DNA of 64,000 bases, from NCBI RefSeq assembly GCF_041260155.1, contig NC_091932.1, positions 26,936,746 through 27,000,745 on the forward strand, written 5' to 3'. This stretch comes from Ptychodera flava (taxonomy: Eukaryota > Hemichordata > Enteropneusta > Ptychoderidae). Numbering within the stretch: the first letter of the stretch is position 1; every line of letters starts with the position of its first letter. The position numbers were made by a program, and so were the translations under genes. The notes under the pieces are model-generated. The model did no database searches. It was not told the DNA's origin and worked only from the letters and a program-made list of their open reading frames with translations. Below are positions 23,427-35,339 of the stretch, piece after piece.

Positions 23427-24861
23427 CCCTGGCTTGCATGTTATGCCCTCGAAAGGGCTGTGGTGGAAAGGGCTGGTCTTGCTGTTGTTTTGAACCAGAT
23501 TTTTGGTGGGATGCTTCACCATGGTCAGTGGCAGAGCAAATGGAACATGTGTGAATGCGACCATGTGCACATGGACTTTTGCAGTTTCCTCGGTTGAACT
23601 GTCGACATACCTGGGTGCTTGTTGTTGGCGCAATGTTGTTGTGTAGCTGTAGGCGTGGCATGGAGTTGTCCCAGTAATATTGGTTGCGTGAGGCAGCATT
23701 GGTGTGACATTCAGATTTTAAGTGACCTCATTGGCCGCAGGCGAAGCATTTTGGAATCAGCAGATGTGGATGCTGCTGAAAGCATGTAAAGTCTAGTTTA
23801 TGGTCTGGTACACTCCAAATGTGCTGGTCAGGATATCTGGCCTTGTTAAGACGGAAGGCTTTATCGTACCCTAACCATGCCTCAGGCTTGTAGATCTCAG
23901 CCTTGGATGCTATTAATTTGTAGTAACCGCATAGGTCGACGGCTTCGTGAGGGAAGAAGTATAAACTGTAGGCTTGGAATGTTGCAAAGTACTGTGACCA
24001 TGACTCAAAACTGTCATATTCTTCCGTTTTATGTGGGTTGTGAAGGTGGCCACGCCAGGAGTGTCCGGGTCGAAGGAGACTTGCGTTTTGGTGGTCTGAG
24101 TAGAGGATGGGAGGAGGGTGTCGGGGTGTAAATCAGCTAGTTCAATGAACTTACCAGGGTTGGCGAGTGCTGTTAGTGTTGACTGGTCGACGTACAGAAG
24201 GTTCAGGTGTGATGGTGGAATTGGTGTGGACTTTTGTACTGGCGGTGGTTGTACGTTGGCGGTGATGACGTTGAGTTCACTCGGAACATTGTTAACCATG
24301 GAGGCCACCATGTTTGTGCTGGCGCTGCCAACGGCCTGCTGGTTGACTTCCTGTTGATGAAACGTGGCAGAAGCTGGATCAAGTGTGGTCTGGTAGTGAG
24401 TGTGTCGATGACGTCGTCGTTAATCCGGCGGCGAAGAGTCATCGTTGGTTTGATATGCTGCCAAAAGTGATTGGTTGCGTTGAGTTGGTGAGATGTGCCG
24501 ATTAGTTCAGGCAGTAATACCTCTTGGTGGGCGTTGATGGCCTGGCCCGTCGTGTGTCGAGTGAACATCGGTGGTATGGTTTGAACTTGGAGGAAGTGGT
24601 GTTACCGGATCCGACGCAGATGACGTCCTTGGCGGTTGACCCCTGCGTAGCCTGCAGTGACGCTACCGCGGCGGCGATTTCAGACTGGATGAGTTGGCTG
24701 ATGTATTCGGGAAGGGTTGCACCATCATTGTTATTCGGAGTGGATCGACGTCGAGACTGTCGTGAAGCCTGAGTCTTCTTGGCCTTCGGGGTTGTAACGA
24801 AGCGTGCAGGTACACGCTTGGTGTGAGAGGACGGACGGCGAGAGTTTTTAGTTTTGCCCAT
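23410..24861 (-). pseudogene. DIRS-like gag with zinc-finger motifs, copy A
   Basis: The start is taken at ATG 24861 (MGKTKNSRR), because a basic N-terminus rich in Arg/Lys and the second copy's ORF both begin there. A central conserved block reads FDPDTPGVATFTTHIKRKNM, then after a frameshift near 24005 SWSQYFATFQAYSLYFFPHE. A CX2CX4HX4C zinc knuckle (CFACGQ.GHLKSEC) has a TGA at its seventh position (23728-23730) in both copies. A second Cys-rich cluster follows (CRQFNRGNCKSPCAHGRIHT, then CSICSATDH). The reading frame ends at a TAG that lies inside the inserted element's TIR, so the insertion cuts off any gag-pol link. Frameshifts make it non-functional. It would be the RNA-binding structural protein. 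Confidence 0.8.
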
Positions 24862-24990
24862 GCTTCCTTTGAAGGTGAGGAATGCAGCAAACAAAGACAC
24901 ATTCAGTGTGGAACTTGGAGCGAGTTCAGAAAGCAAAGCTCAGTGTGGCAGCTAGCACGTGAATGCTCAGTTTTGGAATGAACGACAACA

Positions 24991-26035
<1,045 letters not shown>

Positions 26036-26093
26036 AGTTCTAAACATAGACAGTAGAGGGGGAAGTCCCCCTCTACTGTTTATGTTCTGAACT
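26036..26093. repeat. Near-perfect 58-bp palindrome, copy A
   Basis: AGTTCTAAACATAGACAGTA and the next bases to AGGGGG pair with CCCCCTCTACTGTTTATGTT plus CTGAACT. The ~28-bp stem has only about three mismatches and almost no loop. It could be a MITE relic or a hairpin-forming regulatory or processed RNA site. The conserved copy is at 59467-59524. Confidence 0.8.
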
Positions 26094-26869
26094 AAACTAC
26101 GAAAAGCTGTTAAAAGCTGTTAAAAGCTGAGACGCCATGCCGAGATCCTGCTCACGAGTTCTAATATAGGCGTAGATTTAGACCACACGCTACAAGACGG
26201 CAAACCTAAGAACTTTCCTTGTGGACGTCATTTTGTTCACTTGTACTTTTAGCATGAGGTACCAACTTGTGCGTGGTGTTAGTATTTTACTGTTAACTGG
26301 AATAATCGCCACGGCCAATCAAAACTTTATATAAAACAGCCAAACAAAGTATATAATATACACTGACAATGTATACAATATCATACACAAAACGCTATCA
26401 ACGAAGATATGAACGGTGTGTTGAGTTGCTTTTCCTTTATTACATAACAATAAATACGATAAATGAAATGTGGTGCCTTGTGTCTACATATTTCACATAA
26501 CTGAACTGAAACGGTCGATGTAACACAGATGTAGTAACAAATGATTCTCCATCAAAACAAGATTTCAAGAGAAATTGAAACAAAATGACATCAATAATAC
26601 ACGAGGGCTGTTCAGCACACATTTATAATATGCAATTGGATTAGTTCCAATTGGTTTATATATTCTTTTTGTTCAGCTATATGGGAATTAAAAGGGAAAA
26701 GGTTCCAGTCTGCGTATCCTTAAAAAACAACCAGATATGAACTGAATATGCTCACGTGTTTTACAACAGGTTCATTAATAGTTGTACGCTTCACAGAATA
26801 ATGAGATATATGTTATCACTATATGTAGCAGTTTTATTTCAACTTCCCACAGTACTCTCAGAGTTTAAT
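26094..26869. other. Unassigned DNA before satellite 1
   Basis: No recognised gene. It may be the 5' region of the satellite-bearing element that follows. The 60-residue minus ORF at 26440-26622 has no recognisable motif. Confidence 0.3.
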
Positions 26870-28090
26870 CACTAACTACAAAACTTTATTTAATATGCAA
26901 ATGAGCTGTTCATTAATTTGACACTGCTCAATAATTCATGACACAATTAGATATCCATCAGATCAACATTTGTAGCACGTTTTATTGAATTTAATGCTGT
27001 AATTTTAGAGTAATGTCACTAATTACAAAGTTCATTAAATATGCAAATAAACCCTAAATTAACTTGACACTGTTCAATGATTCATAGCACAGTTAAATAT
27101 TTATCAAATCAATATCTGTAGCACGTTTCACAAAATTTTGGTGCCGAAATTTCAGAGTTATATACCTAATTACAAAGTTTATCAAATATGCAAATGAACC
27201 CTTAATTAACTTTACACTACTAAATGCTTTACAATACAGTAAGATATCTGTTGTATCAGTATGTGCAGCAGTTTTCATCACATTTGATGCAGTTATTTCG
27301 GAGTTATATGACTAATTATAAGACTTCATGAAATATGCAAATGAGCTAATTATTAACTTGACACTGCTCAATGCTTCTCAGTACAATTGGATATTTATCA
27401 AATCAACATCTGTAGCAAGTTTCATCAAATTTCACGCTGTAATTTTGGAGTAATATCACTAATTACAAAGTTCATTAAATATGCAAATAACCCCTTTATT
27501 AACTTCACACAACTAAATGCTCTTCACCACAATTAGATATCTGTCGGATCAGTATCTGCAGCAGATTTCATCACATTTGGTGCAGTTATTTTGGAGTTAT
27601 ATGACTAATTACAAAACTTCATAAAATATGCAAATGACCTATTTGTTAACTTGACACTGCCAAATGCTTCTCAGTACAATTAGATATTTATCTAAACAAT
27701 ATCTGTACCCAATTTCACTGACTTGGGTTCCGTAATTTCAGAGTTATATACCTAATTACAAAGTTCATTAAATATGCAAATCAGCCCTTAATTAATTTCA
27801 CACTGTTAAATGCTTTACACTACAGTTAGATATCAGTCGGATCAGTATCTGCAGCAGATTTCATCACATTTGGTGAAGTTGTATTAGAGTTATATGACTA
27901 ATTACAAACCTTCATAAAATATGCAAATGAGCTATTTATTAACTTGACACTGCCTAATACTTCTAAGTATAATTTGATATATATTAGATCAATATTTGTT
28001 GCAAGTATCATCAAGTTTGGTGCTGGAATTTCAGAGTTATCTCACTAATAACAAAACTTCATTTAATATGCAAATGAGAAGATAATTGAC
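26870..28090 (+). repeat. Satellite 1: ~147-bp unit, about nine copies, copy A
   Basis: The word AATATGCAAAT (with the ATGCAAAT octamer) recurs near 26892, 27037, 27182, 27332, 27478, 27626, 27769, 27916 and 28063, each time with CTAATTACAAA.TTCAT before it and TTAACTTGACACTGC and ATTAGATAT after it. The units are diverged, so it is an old array. Non-coding. Confidence 0.9.
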
Positions 28091-28357
28091 ATGACACTCA
28101 CATTATCATCATAATGTTCTTAGATTGTCATCTGTGAAAAGTTTCATGAAATTTTGTGCAGTATTTATTTATATATGTCTACACTGTCATTACCGTCTTC
28201 ATAGGGAAACCATTGTACGAAAAAAACGAGATTGCATAACTTCATTAATATGCAAGCCACACTAACCAAAATCTAATCAGATCTTGCAAGTAGCATATGG
28301 TACCTGTGTACCAAATCTGACTTGAATCCATTCAGGTGTTTTTCAGTTATCGTGTAA

Positions 28358-28460
<103 letters not shown>

Positions 28461-28471
28461 TCGCTATGACA

Positions 28472-28501
28472 TTAGCCCACGTGTTTACACACGTGAGCTA
28501 A
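28472..28501. repeat. 13-bp-stem hairpin after the microsatellite, copy A
   Basis: TTAGCCCACGTGT-TTAC-ACACGTGAGCTAA pairs over 13 bp with one mismatch. A hairpin near the end of an element with tandem repeats and a microsatellite resembles the 3' end of Helitron/Helentron-like elements such as bivalve pearl elements. That assignment is inference. Confidence 0.6.
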
Positions 28502-29394
28502 AAACGACTCAAGATGTTTACAATTTAATTAGAAATATTCAATAAGAATATTTTGAATACACGTTTGGAGTTCATAGTTCTTTTCTACATGCAAATACCT
28601 ATCATTTAACAGTTAACAATAATTTTCCTAATTTTAAATCACATTTATGCAAATTGGATACCCATGTGAATTTTGCAAATTAGGGGGTTATGGCCCTACT
28701 TGGCAGCTCCACATCGTCAATTTTCTTGAAGTAAAGATAATAAGCTTTCAAATGATGTGTGATGTGGCTTAATGTAAGGTGGGTACATTAAGTGTGAAAA
28801 ATAGGTGAGCCTGCTGCTCGCCTACTATGTTAATTTTAATACAAATTGATCAACTTGGCTTTTCCTGAAACAACTTAGATTTGCGACCCACTAAGACTAC
28901 ATTTTAGGAAAATGTAAAAAATCTTGGTCGGGTAGTTTTTGCTTTTATTTTTTGTAATTCCTTTCTTGTTTGAACTCATTTTCATATGTCTTGAGTCAAT
29001 ACATTAATAACTCAGAAAAACTGTCATAGATCCAAATTACATGTACACTTTATCTTGTTAGTAATTACGTATGTGCGAGTGCTCGGTAAGCTTTACAGTG
29101 CTTAGACTCTGAGAGATCGCCGTTGGACAACACCGGTACCTCTGATGTCTTCGCAAGGTTAAATCGCTACCGTACGAAGGTTACAGAATTTACCTCAGAT
29201 CGAGTGTTTTGATCGAACAAGTAAGCAGGATGTTTTGAGGAATTTTCAGTTATTTTAATAATCAAGAAAAGGTTTTCTATAGAGCCTACAGGGCACTACA
29301 AGTGACAATACTCCAAGTTAAATATGTTCAAGTAATTTGCTAGACATTTTTAACAACACTGTAAGTTTTTGTTCTATTACTTCAACTAACGTCA
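28502..29394. other. Unassigned DNA between satellites
   Basis: No gene recognised, AT-rich. Contains no long ORF. Confidence 0.3.
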
Positions 29395-30575
29395 AGCAAA
29401 AGCAGCTACACTCTTAAACCCCCTCTCTCTCCAATTTTCTAGAAAATCAAATTCTCTAGACTCGGTTAAACTTCGCTAAAATTACCATCTCACAGCTTGC
29501 AACACGTCACTACAATTCGCTCGTTCACAAAAACCCCTTCTCAAATTTTTAACAAAATTTATCTAGACTTGGTTACACTTCACTACGCGTTCTTAACTAC
29601 GCTACAAGATTGGTGTCTGTCTGGCGAGTAAAAAGTGACCATCTTACAGCCCCGAACACCTTGCTACACTTCGCTACATTCGCAACACCCCTTCTCCAAT
29701 TTTTACAAAAGTTTACTTTGCTACACGTTCTTAACTACGCAACTGGATTAATGTCTCTCTGGCGAGTAAAAAGTGACCATCTTACATCCCCAACACCTTG
29801 CTAAACTACGCTACGTTCGCAACACCCCCTTCTCAAATTTTCACAAAATTTTTCTACACTTCGCTACACGTTCTTACCTACGATGCAAGATTGGTGTCCC
29901 TCTGGCGTTAAAAGGTGACCATCTTATAGCCCCCAACAACTTGCTACACTTATGTTCGCAACACCCATTTCTCAAATTTTTACAAAATGTTATTTCTCGT
30001 CTTACACTTCGCTACACGTTCTTAACTACGATACAAGATTGTTGTCCCTCTGGCGAGTAAAAAGCGACCATCTTACAGCCCCCAACACCTTGCTAGACTT
30101 CGCTATGTTTGCAACACCCCCTTCTCAAATTTTCACAATTTTTTTCTAGACTTGGTTACACTACGCTACACTAAGATTGTTAACTATGCTACAAGATTAG
30201 TGTCTCTTTGGCGAGTAAAAAAGTGACCATCTTACAGCCCAAAACACCTCGCTACACTTCACTACGTTTGCAACACCCCATTCTCAAATTTTCATAAAAA
30301 TATTTCTAGACTTGGTTACCCTTCGCTACACTAAGTTTGTTAACTATGCTACATGATTATGTCTCTCTGGCGAGTAAAAAGTGACCATTTTACTGCCCAA
30401 ACACCTCGCAAAGTTCGCAACACCCCCTTGTCAAATTTTCACAAAATAGTTTTAGACTTGGTTACACTTTGCAAAACGTTCTTATATACACTACAATGTT
30501 GGTGTCCTCTCTAGCGAGTAAAAAGTGATCATCTTACATCCCTAACACCTTGCTAAACTACGCTACGTTTGCAAC
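29395..30575 (+). repeat. Satellite 2: ~150-bp unit, about seven to eight copies, copy A
   Basis: The word TGGCGAGTAAAAAGTGACCA or a close variant recurs near 29620, 29759, 29908, 30051, 30208, 30367 and 30515. Between copies lie CATCTTACA, AACACCTTGCTA, CTTCGCTACA, GCAACACCCC.TTCTCAAATT and TTCTTAACTACG blocks. It is separate in sequence from satellite 1. It ends about 170 bp from the P450 stop codon. The ORFs here are artefacts of the array. Confidence 0.9.
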
Positions 30576-30741
30576 ATTTCTCGTTTTACATATTTTGCAA
30601 ACAAAAACACTGGTGACATTATATCGGAAAAACATTACGTGTTTTTTTCATGTGTTATATCTACTGATTCGGAGTGCACGCATTTATCATTTCCAATTTA
30701 GTTCGGCGGTGGATAATTTTGTTGTTTCAGAACACACTAAT
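30576..30741 (-). other. Probable P450 3' UTR/downstream region
   Basis: This lies directly after the P450 stop codon on the minus strand and before satellite 2. No clear polyadenylation site was assigned. Confidence 0.35.
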
Positions 30742-31016
30742 TCAAGCCTGCGAGTCAGTTTTCACAGAAATGCGTTCCTTTGCGACAACTTCAAAGGGCA
30801 TACATCTTGTGACAAGATTTCTAAAGGTCGGTTCCAGGCTTGGCTTCCCTTTTTCTTTGACCGGTGATAAAGTAAACTGCTGAAACAAACAGGTTAATAT
30901 CAGAAACATTTCATTCCTCGACAAAGTCTCTCCTACGCACATACGGCATCCAGTCGAAAAAGGGAAGTAACTCTCTTGTCTTTTCTCAATACGGCCTTCG
31001 TCGTCTAAGAATCGTT
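30742..31016 (-). CDS. P450 last exon with heme-binding loop
   Basis: The acceptor is CCCTACAG at 31017-31024. The exon begins in phase with ERFLDDEGR, then FPFSTGCRMCVGETLSRNE, which matches the FxxGxRxCxG signature with the heme-ligand Cys, and continues through the L-helix (MFLILTCLFQQF) to the C-terminal beta region and a TGA at 30742-30744. It has 91 codons and no internal stop. A Cys in place of the more usual residue before the Arg (GCR) is slightly unusual but within the pattern. Confidence 0.9.
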
Positions 31017-31499
31017 CTGTAGGGAAAACATAAAAAATGTCTGTATTTTTCTTTACGGACTATACTTCTACAAATCAGTGATCTCTCATGATTTTGTATA
31101 GTCTACCTCGAAAAAATGAACCAAAGGGTACCATATGATTGTTATGCAATGGAATGTTACCAACAAGGGATCAAGTTCTAAGTGAATTTTTTGTTAACCA
31201 TATTAGCATATGCAAATGACCATGATCTCGGCTACTCTATACTTTGATCTTTAACTGCTGTTGGATCGCAACATCTCCTTCTGTTGCTGTCATCAGTAAT
31301 TTTGTATCATATCCAGTCAACTTTATAAAACAATTTATATTTCAAAAAGGTAGAAACATCCATTAAAGTGCTACATTAGTTTGTTGTTATGTTGCTTTTT
31401 TACTCGGAAGGCAGAAGAACACATTAATTATCAATATATATTTGCTACACAATGACCTTGTCAAAAACACTGCTATATAGAAATTTTGATTCAACATAC

Positions 31500-31598
31500 C
31501 TGGGCAAAATTTCTCAGGCTCCTTCCAGTATTCCTCATCCATGTGCAGATTCTGAAAGTTAGTCCATATTTGGGTCCCTTTTGGTATGTTATAGCCAC
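31500..31598 (-). CDS. P450 exon (PERF-preceding region)
   Basis: 99 bp between an AG at 31599-31600 and a GT at 31498-31499. It encodes GYNIPKGTQIWTNFQNLHMD followed by EEYWKEPEKFCP, the conserved segment between the K-helix and the meander (IPKGT...N....H.D...W..P..F.P). Phase 1/phase 1 matches both neighbours. Confidence 0.9.
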
Positions 31599-31929
31599 CT
31601 ATGGGATTGGATATAGCAGGATTCAGTCCTCTATAATCAAATAATCCTGGTAAACTATGCAGACATATTGTTCACATAATTTTCATCCCCTCTCATCAAA
31701 TGCTAGATGCCTGAAATGATTGGAAGTTCTTGTAATAAATGAAAATGACTGCACTTTTCAAAGTTTAAGAAACCACTCCTGCTATTAAACGGAAAGCAAG
31801 AGCTCATTAGCATGTACAACCTCCGATAGGCGGAACGTCAATAGAAATAGTTCTATTTACTCTTCGAAATTAGTACACAATATATGTACTTGCTTCGAAT
31901 GTTTACAAGAAGGTGAAAAGAAGACCTAC

Positions 31930-32169
31930 CAATTACAGTGTTCTCCGTGGTTTCATGAGGTACGTTATGCGGCATAGTTGTTCTGATTCTCATTACTTCG
32001 CGGATGATAGATTCGCAGTACGGTAATTTAGCCTTGTCGGACAACAATGGTAACCGATCTCTTCCGATGACATCATCTATTTCTTTGTGTACTTTTGCCT
32101 GAACATCGGGATAGCTGACCAAGTAAGCCACACACCAAATCAAGGTTTCAGTTGTTGTGTCGACCCCGG
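31930..32169 (-). CDS. P450 exon with I-helix and K-helix
   Basis: 240 bp flanked by consensus AG (32170-32171) and GT (31928-31929). It encodes AGVDTTTETLIWCVAYLV (oxygen-binding I-helix A-G-x-D/E-T-T/S), then VHKEIDDVIGRDRLPLLSD, then the K-helix CESIIREVMRIR with the ExxR pair. Open throughout. The motif spacing and lengths fit CYP2-clan proteins. Confidence 0.93.
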
Positions 32170-32369
32170 CTGGTATGAGAGTATAATATTGAAATGTCTG
32201 AGTACAGACAACTACAAAAAACAATCTATAATTGTTGCAAACAGGTGTTTGTTTGTCTTTAGACTGCACAACAGTTCAAGTTCAAATTATTTCTTTGTTC
32301 AACATGAACCGTAATGTAAAATAACAATGCCCTTCCCATTTCCTTACTAATGGTAAATACGGTAAGTTT

Positions 32370-32605
32370 TTGAATTTGAACTCACAACATACGGCAGCTA
32401 GTCACCTAGCAGAGAAGCCACAGACAGAACTGCTCAACCAAATCCCCACTTCCAAAACAGAGTGGGTCAATAATCGAGCCAAGTTATTACAATTTATCTG
32501 ACTGTGACCCCTCCACACGCTATAGAGTTAGCACTTACGCTCGTACACTCACTATAACACATCGCACACATTACAGAGTATATCAAGGCAATGAATACAT
32601 TGCAC
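32370..32605 (-). repeat. Diverged tRNA-derived SINE copy
   Basis: Related to the units at 39695-40822: the minus strand shows a decayed B-box (GTGAGTTCAAATTC in place of GGGTTCGAATCC), the GCCGTATGTTGTGAG block, TTGATATACTC and a GTGTACGAGCG tail. It lies in the same P450 gene as the tandem array but is much more diverged. Confidence 0.65.
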
Positions 32606-33516
32606 GAATTCATGCGATTTAGCAGAAGTAACAAAATATGTTATCGAAGCATGTTTGAGTCGTTTACTAAGTTTCACATATCACAATTCAAATAATTTGG
32701 CACAAGACCAAGAACCAATTTCCTGTAAGCCAAGATAGCATCAGTAGCGCTGAGCTAATTTTTCTATATTTATCACAACATTCAGCAGCACGCAGCCTTT
32801 TGGCAGGTGTACGGTTAATGTGTACTTGACTACTGATAAATATTTTGTGTGGGCAAGACAACCGAAATTTTGAGTCAGCATGAAAATAGCGCCACATTGG
32901 CACTTTTGTGGAAAATCTCCAAATTAATAACGCGAAGATTTTCTTAAATTATTTTATCATATAATATATAAGTGACTTGCAAGGTTCAGAGAGAGCTAAA
33001 TGAAATGCTGGTAATATAAACGAGCATTGATGTAAGATGTTTGTTTCGTAAAAAAATGAGTGAGACCTATCCAACGTTTTCTTGTCTTTCCCTGGCCTTT
33101 CCTAACTATTTTTAATGTACTAACGTGAGTAAAACAATTTGTCAGTTAGTAAACATGCAATTCTACCCCGCACAACTTCAACAATTTGCCAATCAATGAA
33201 AGGTCTTAAGCAAATCTAAAATGATGTGTATCTGTGATAGAAACTTGAAATCATAACGACAAAGCAAATAAAATAACTTCGTTTTACACAGTATGTTTTT
33301 CACTGGGACTGAACACTCATGTTTTGATAACTGTGAAAGGTCAATTAAATTACAGCACATGGTCGAAGTTGTATGTTAAAGTTTAAAATTCAAAAGTGGT
33401 ATATCCTCATTCATGCTCGCCATTGTAGTCAACTCTTAAATAATTCAAACAACACAGACTGAAATTTAGTGTGGTTAGGTACATTCTAGATGAGTTACCA
33501 CATTGTGTTCAAAGTA
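32606..33516. other. P450 intron sequence, nothing recognised
   Basis: AT-rich intron DNA with no gene or repeat that I can support. Confidence 0.35.
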
Positions 33517-33767
33517 GAACACCATCAAATGAACAAAATAGACAAGTATTAAATTGTAATACAGATCGATTGTCCCTTTCTGCAGCCAAATATTGATCAG
33601 TCTACTTGATGATCTTTAATATCAGCTGATATCAGCAGTCAGAACACCATCAAATGAACAAAATAGAAAAATATTAATTTAATACAGATCGATTGTCCCT
33701 TTCTGCAGCCAGTTATTGATCAGTCTATTTGATGATCTTTAATATCAGCTGATATCAGCAGTCAGAA
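33517..33767 (+). repeat. 125-bp tandem duplication
   Basis: GAACACCATCAAATGAACAA to CAGCTGATATCAGCAGTCA is present twice head to tail (33517-33641 and 33642-33767) with only a few differences, so it is recent. Each unit contains the palindromic ATCAGCTGAT. Confidence 0.9.
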
Positions 33768-33828
33768 GATGAGCCTTTAGAGCTAGGAATCTAACTCTCT
33801 CTCTCCATCTTTTCACACTCCACATTTT

Positions 33829-34455
33829 GAAAGCCATGTGAAAAATGAAATTATTCCCTGTCATTCCAAGATGATGCCTCAATAGCTGAATCCATCACGG
33901 TGTGCCAAGCTTCCCATGAAAGTCAAACTTCCGAACTAGTAGTCATTAAATTGCTACGAGAATTTCTTGTGAAATATTATACGAAGGCTTGATATAATTT
34001 GGAAACTTGGTGATTAATTGAATCAGCATCTCGTCAACTCAACCATAAACATGCAACAGACTGATTATATTTTTCCGGCTATTATTCGACTAAGACAAAA
34101 ACTGTGCTGTTTTTCATTCAATTGCTTTCTTTTTCTCTTCTGGGCGGTTTCCTGAATTACGATTTCTTTCTTATCATTTGCATTTTACTCAGTTAAAGAG
34201 AGTAGATATTTAAAGCGTTTGTGTAGATGTCCGCTTCCCCTCCATCCTGCTGCTATAACCCTAGCACTCCTGCCCGCCTTATTGATTCTAATCTACATTA
34301 GAAACTTGAAAACACTTAAAATGTTTTACTATGTATGCAATGTATAACTGTCCACTTCGGGTTAAATACACATCACACATCAGAGCGTGATGACTTCAGC
34401 TATTGAAGCATCACCTTTGAATGACAGGAATAATTTCATTTCTCACATGGCTTTC
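33829..34455. mobile_element. ~0.63 kb foldback/MITE-like element
   Basis: The left arm, 33829-33905 (GAAAGCCATGTGAAAAATGA and on), is inverted at 34381-34455 with high similarity over about 75 bp, including AAATTATTCC, GTCATTC and TCAATAGCTGAA blocks. The ~475-bp interior has no coding capacity. It abuts a LINE RT fragment. No target duplication was identified with confidence. Confidence 0.7.
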
Positions 34456-34471
34456 GAATACATTTTCTCTC

Positions 34472-34840
34472 TTAAATGGTGCAAGGCAAGGTGGGATCTT
34501 GTCACCTTAGCTATTTAATATATATGTTGATGATTTTAGTTGTATTTTGTCGAAGACGAAAACTGGTTGTAACATTCGAGGAATTTGCATAAACCACCTA
34601 ATGTATGCCGATGATATTTGTCTAATTAGTCCTTCTGTGAAGGGACTCAGACGTTCGTTAATATTTGCAGTTGGTACGGTGACAGTCACGATATCATTTT
34701 CATAACAAGAAAACAAGTTGCATGTGTGTTATTTCCGAAGCCTCTAGAGTTCGTCGCATTCCTCCTGTCTATCTTGGAGGAGTTAAATTGACTTTTGTTA
34801 CAAAGATAAAGCATCTCTAGGTTACGACAAAAACAACACT
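34472..34840 (+). pseudogene. LINE reverse transcriptase palm fragment
   Basis: Plus-strand reading gives NGARQGGILSP, a TAG, then LFNIYVDDFSCILSKTKTG and HLMYADDICLISPSVKGL, i.e. the GxxQGGxLSPxLFNxYxDD and YADD catalytic motifs of non-LTR RTs. One stop (34505-34507) and later frameshifts show that it is dead. It is a different copy or clade from the other LINE fragments in the window. Confidence 0.85.
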
Positions 34841-35339
34841 ACTACGGGAAAATTTGTAATGATGATGTCAAGATGTAAGCGGACATTCGTTGCGGAGGAA
34901 CTACGATAGTAAGTGAAAAGTTATGCCAAAGTTTGCATAATTTGAGGAATAAATCCCTGTTGCATATATCTAGGATTTGTGAGAAAACATCAATAGGAAC
35001 AAAGTCAACATTATTGGACGAATGGAAGTCGACTTCGAGATTCCCGCCAAGAAATTTTTCTATCATGCTTATATTATCACAAATTCCACGTATGACTGAT
35101 TGATCAGATTTTACATCATGTTCACTACAAAACAAGCCACAGTAGAACGACGTGATACCTCACTGAAAGTTAACAGTTGCCACTGTAGAACGCGTGTTTT
35201 GAAACCTCCTTACATACTTCAGAAAGTCTGGCAGTTAGCAGACAACTTTCATGACAGACATAGGTATAGACAATGGAAACTGTGCCTAGTAAAAGCCCGA
35301 CCACATGATGATGTTAAGTTGGGAGTTGGCTTTGCATAA
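34841..35339. other. Unassigned intron DNA between LINE and Gypsy fragments
   Basis: Two ORFs of 97 (minus) and 79 (plus) residues lie here. Neither shows a motif that I recognise. The plus-strand region may be more of a decayed retroelement. Confidence 0.3.

Larger units (their letters stand above)
18046..24990 (-). mobile_element. DIRS-like tyrosine-recombinase retrotransposon, split by a TIR element, copy A
   Basis: On the minus strand the order is gag (24861-23410), then an inserted 2.77 kb TIR element (20660-23426), then RT plus RNase H (about 20652-19130), then a tyrosine recombinase (about 19075-18060). The RT-RH-YR order and lack of integrase, protease and LTRs define DIRS-type elements. 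I could not find the expected terminal inverted repeats or internal complementary region. The 3' side meets a LINE fragment near 18045, so the ends are probably lost or decayed. Frameshifts and stops are shared with copy A'. Confidence 0.85.

Noticed and set aside
26870..28090. CRISPR-like array of regularly spaced repeats
   Set aside because: The whole ~147-bp unit is repeated with diffuse divergence, without short conserved repeats separated by unique spacers, and the DNA is eukaryotic. It is a satellite.
35100..35339. 79-residue plus-strand ORF upstream of the Gypsy fragment as gag or protease
   Set aside because: No zinc knuckle or DSG/DTG active-site motif was found, so I left it unassigned.
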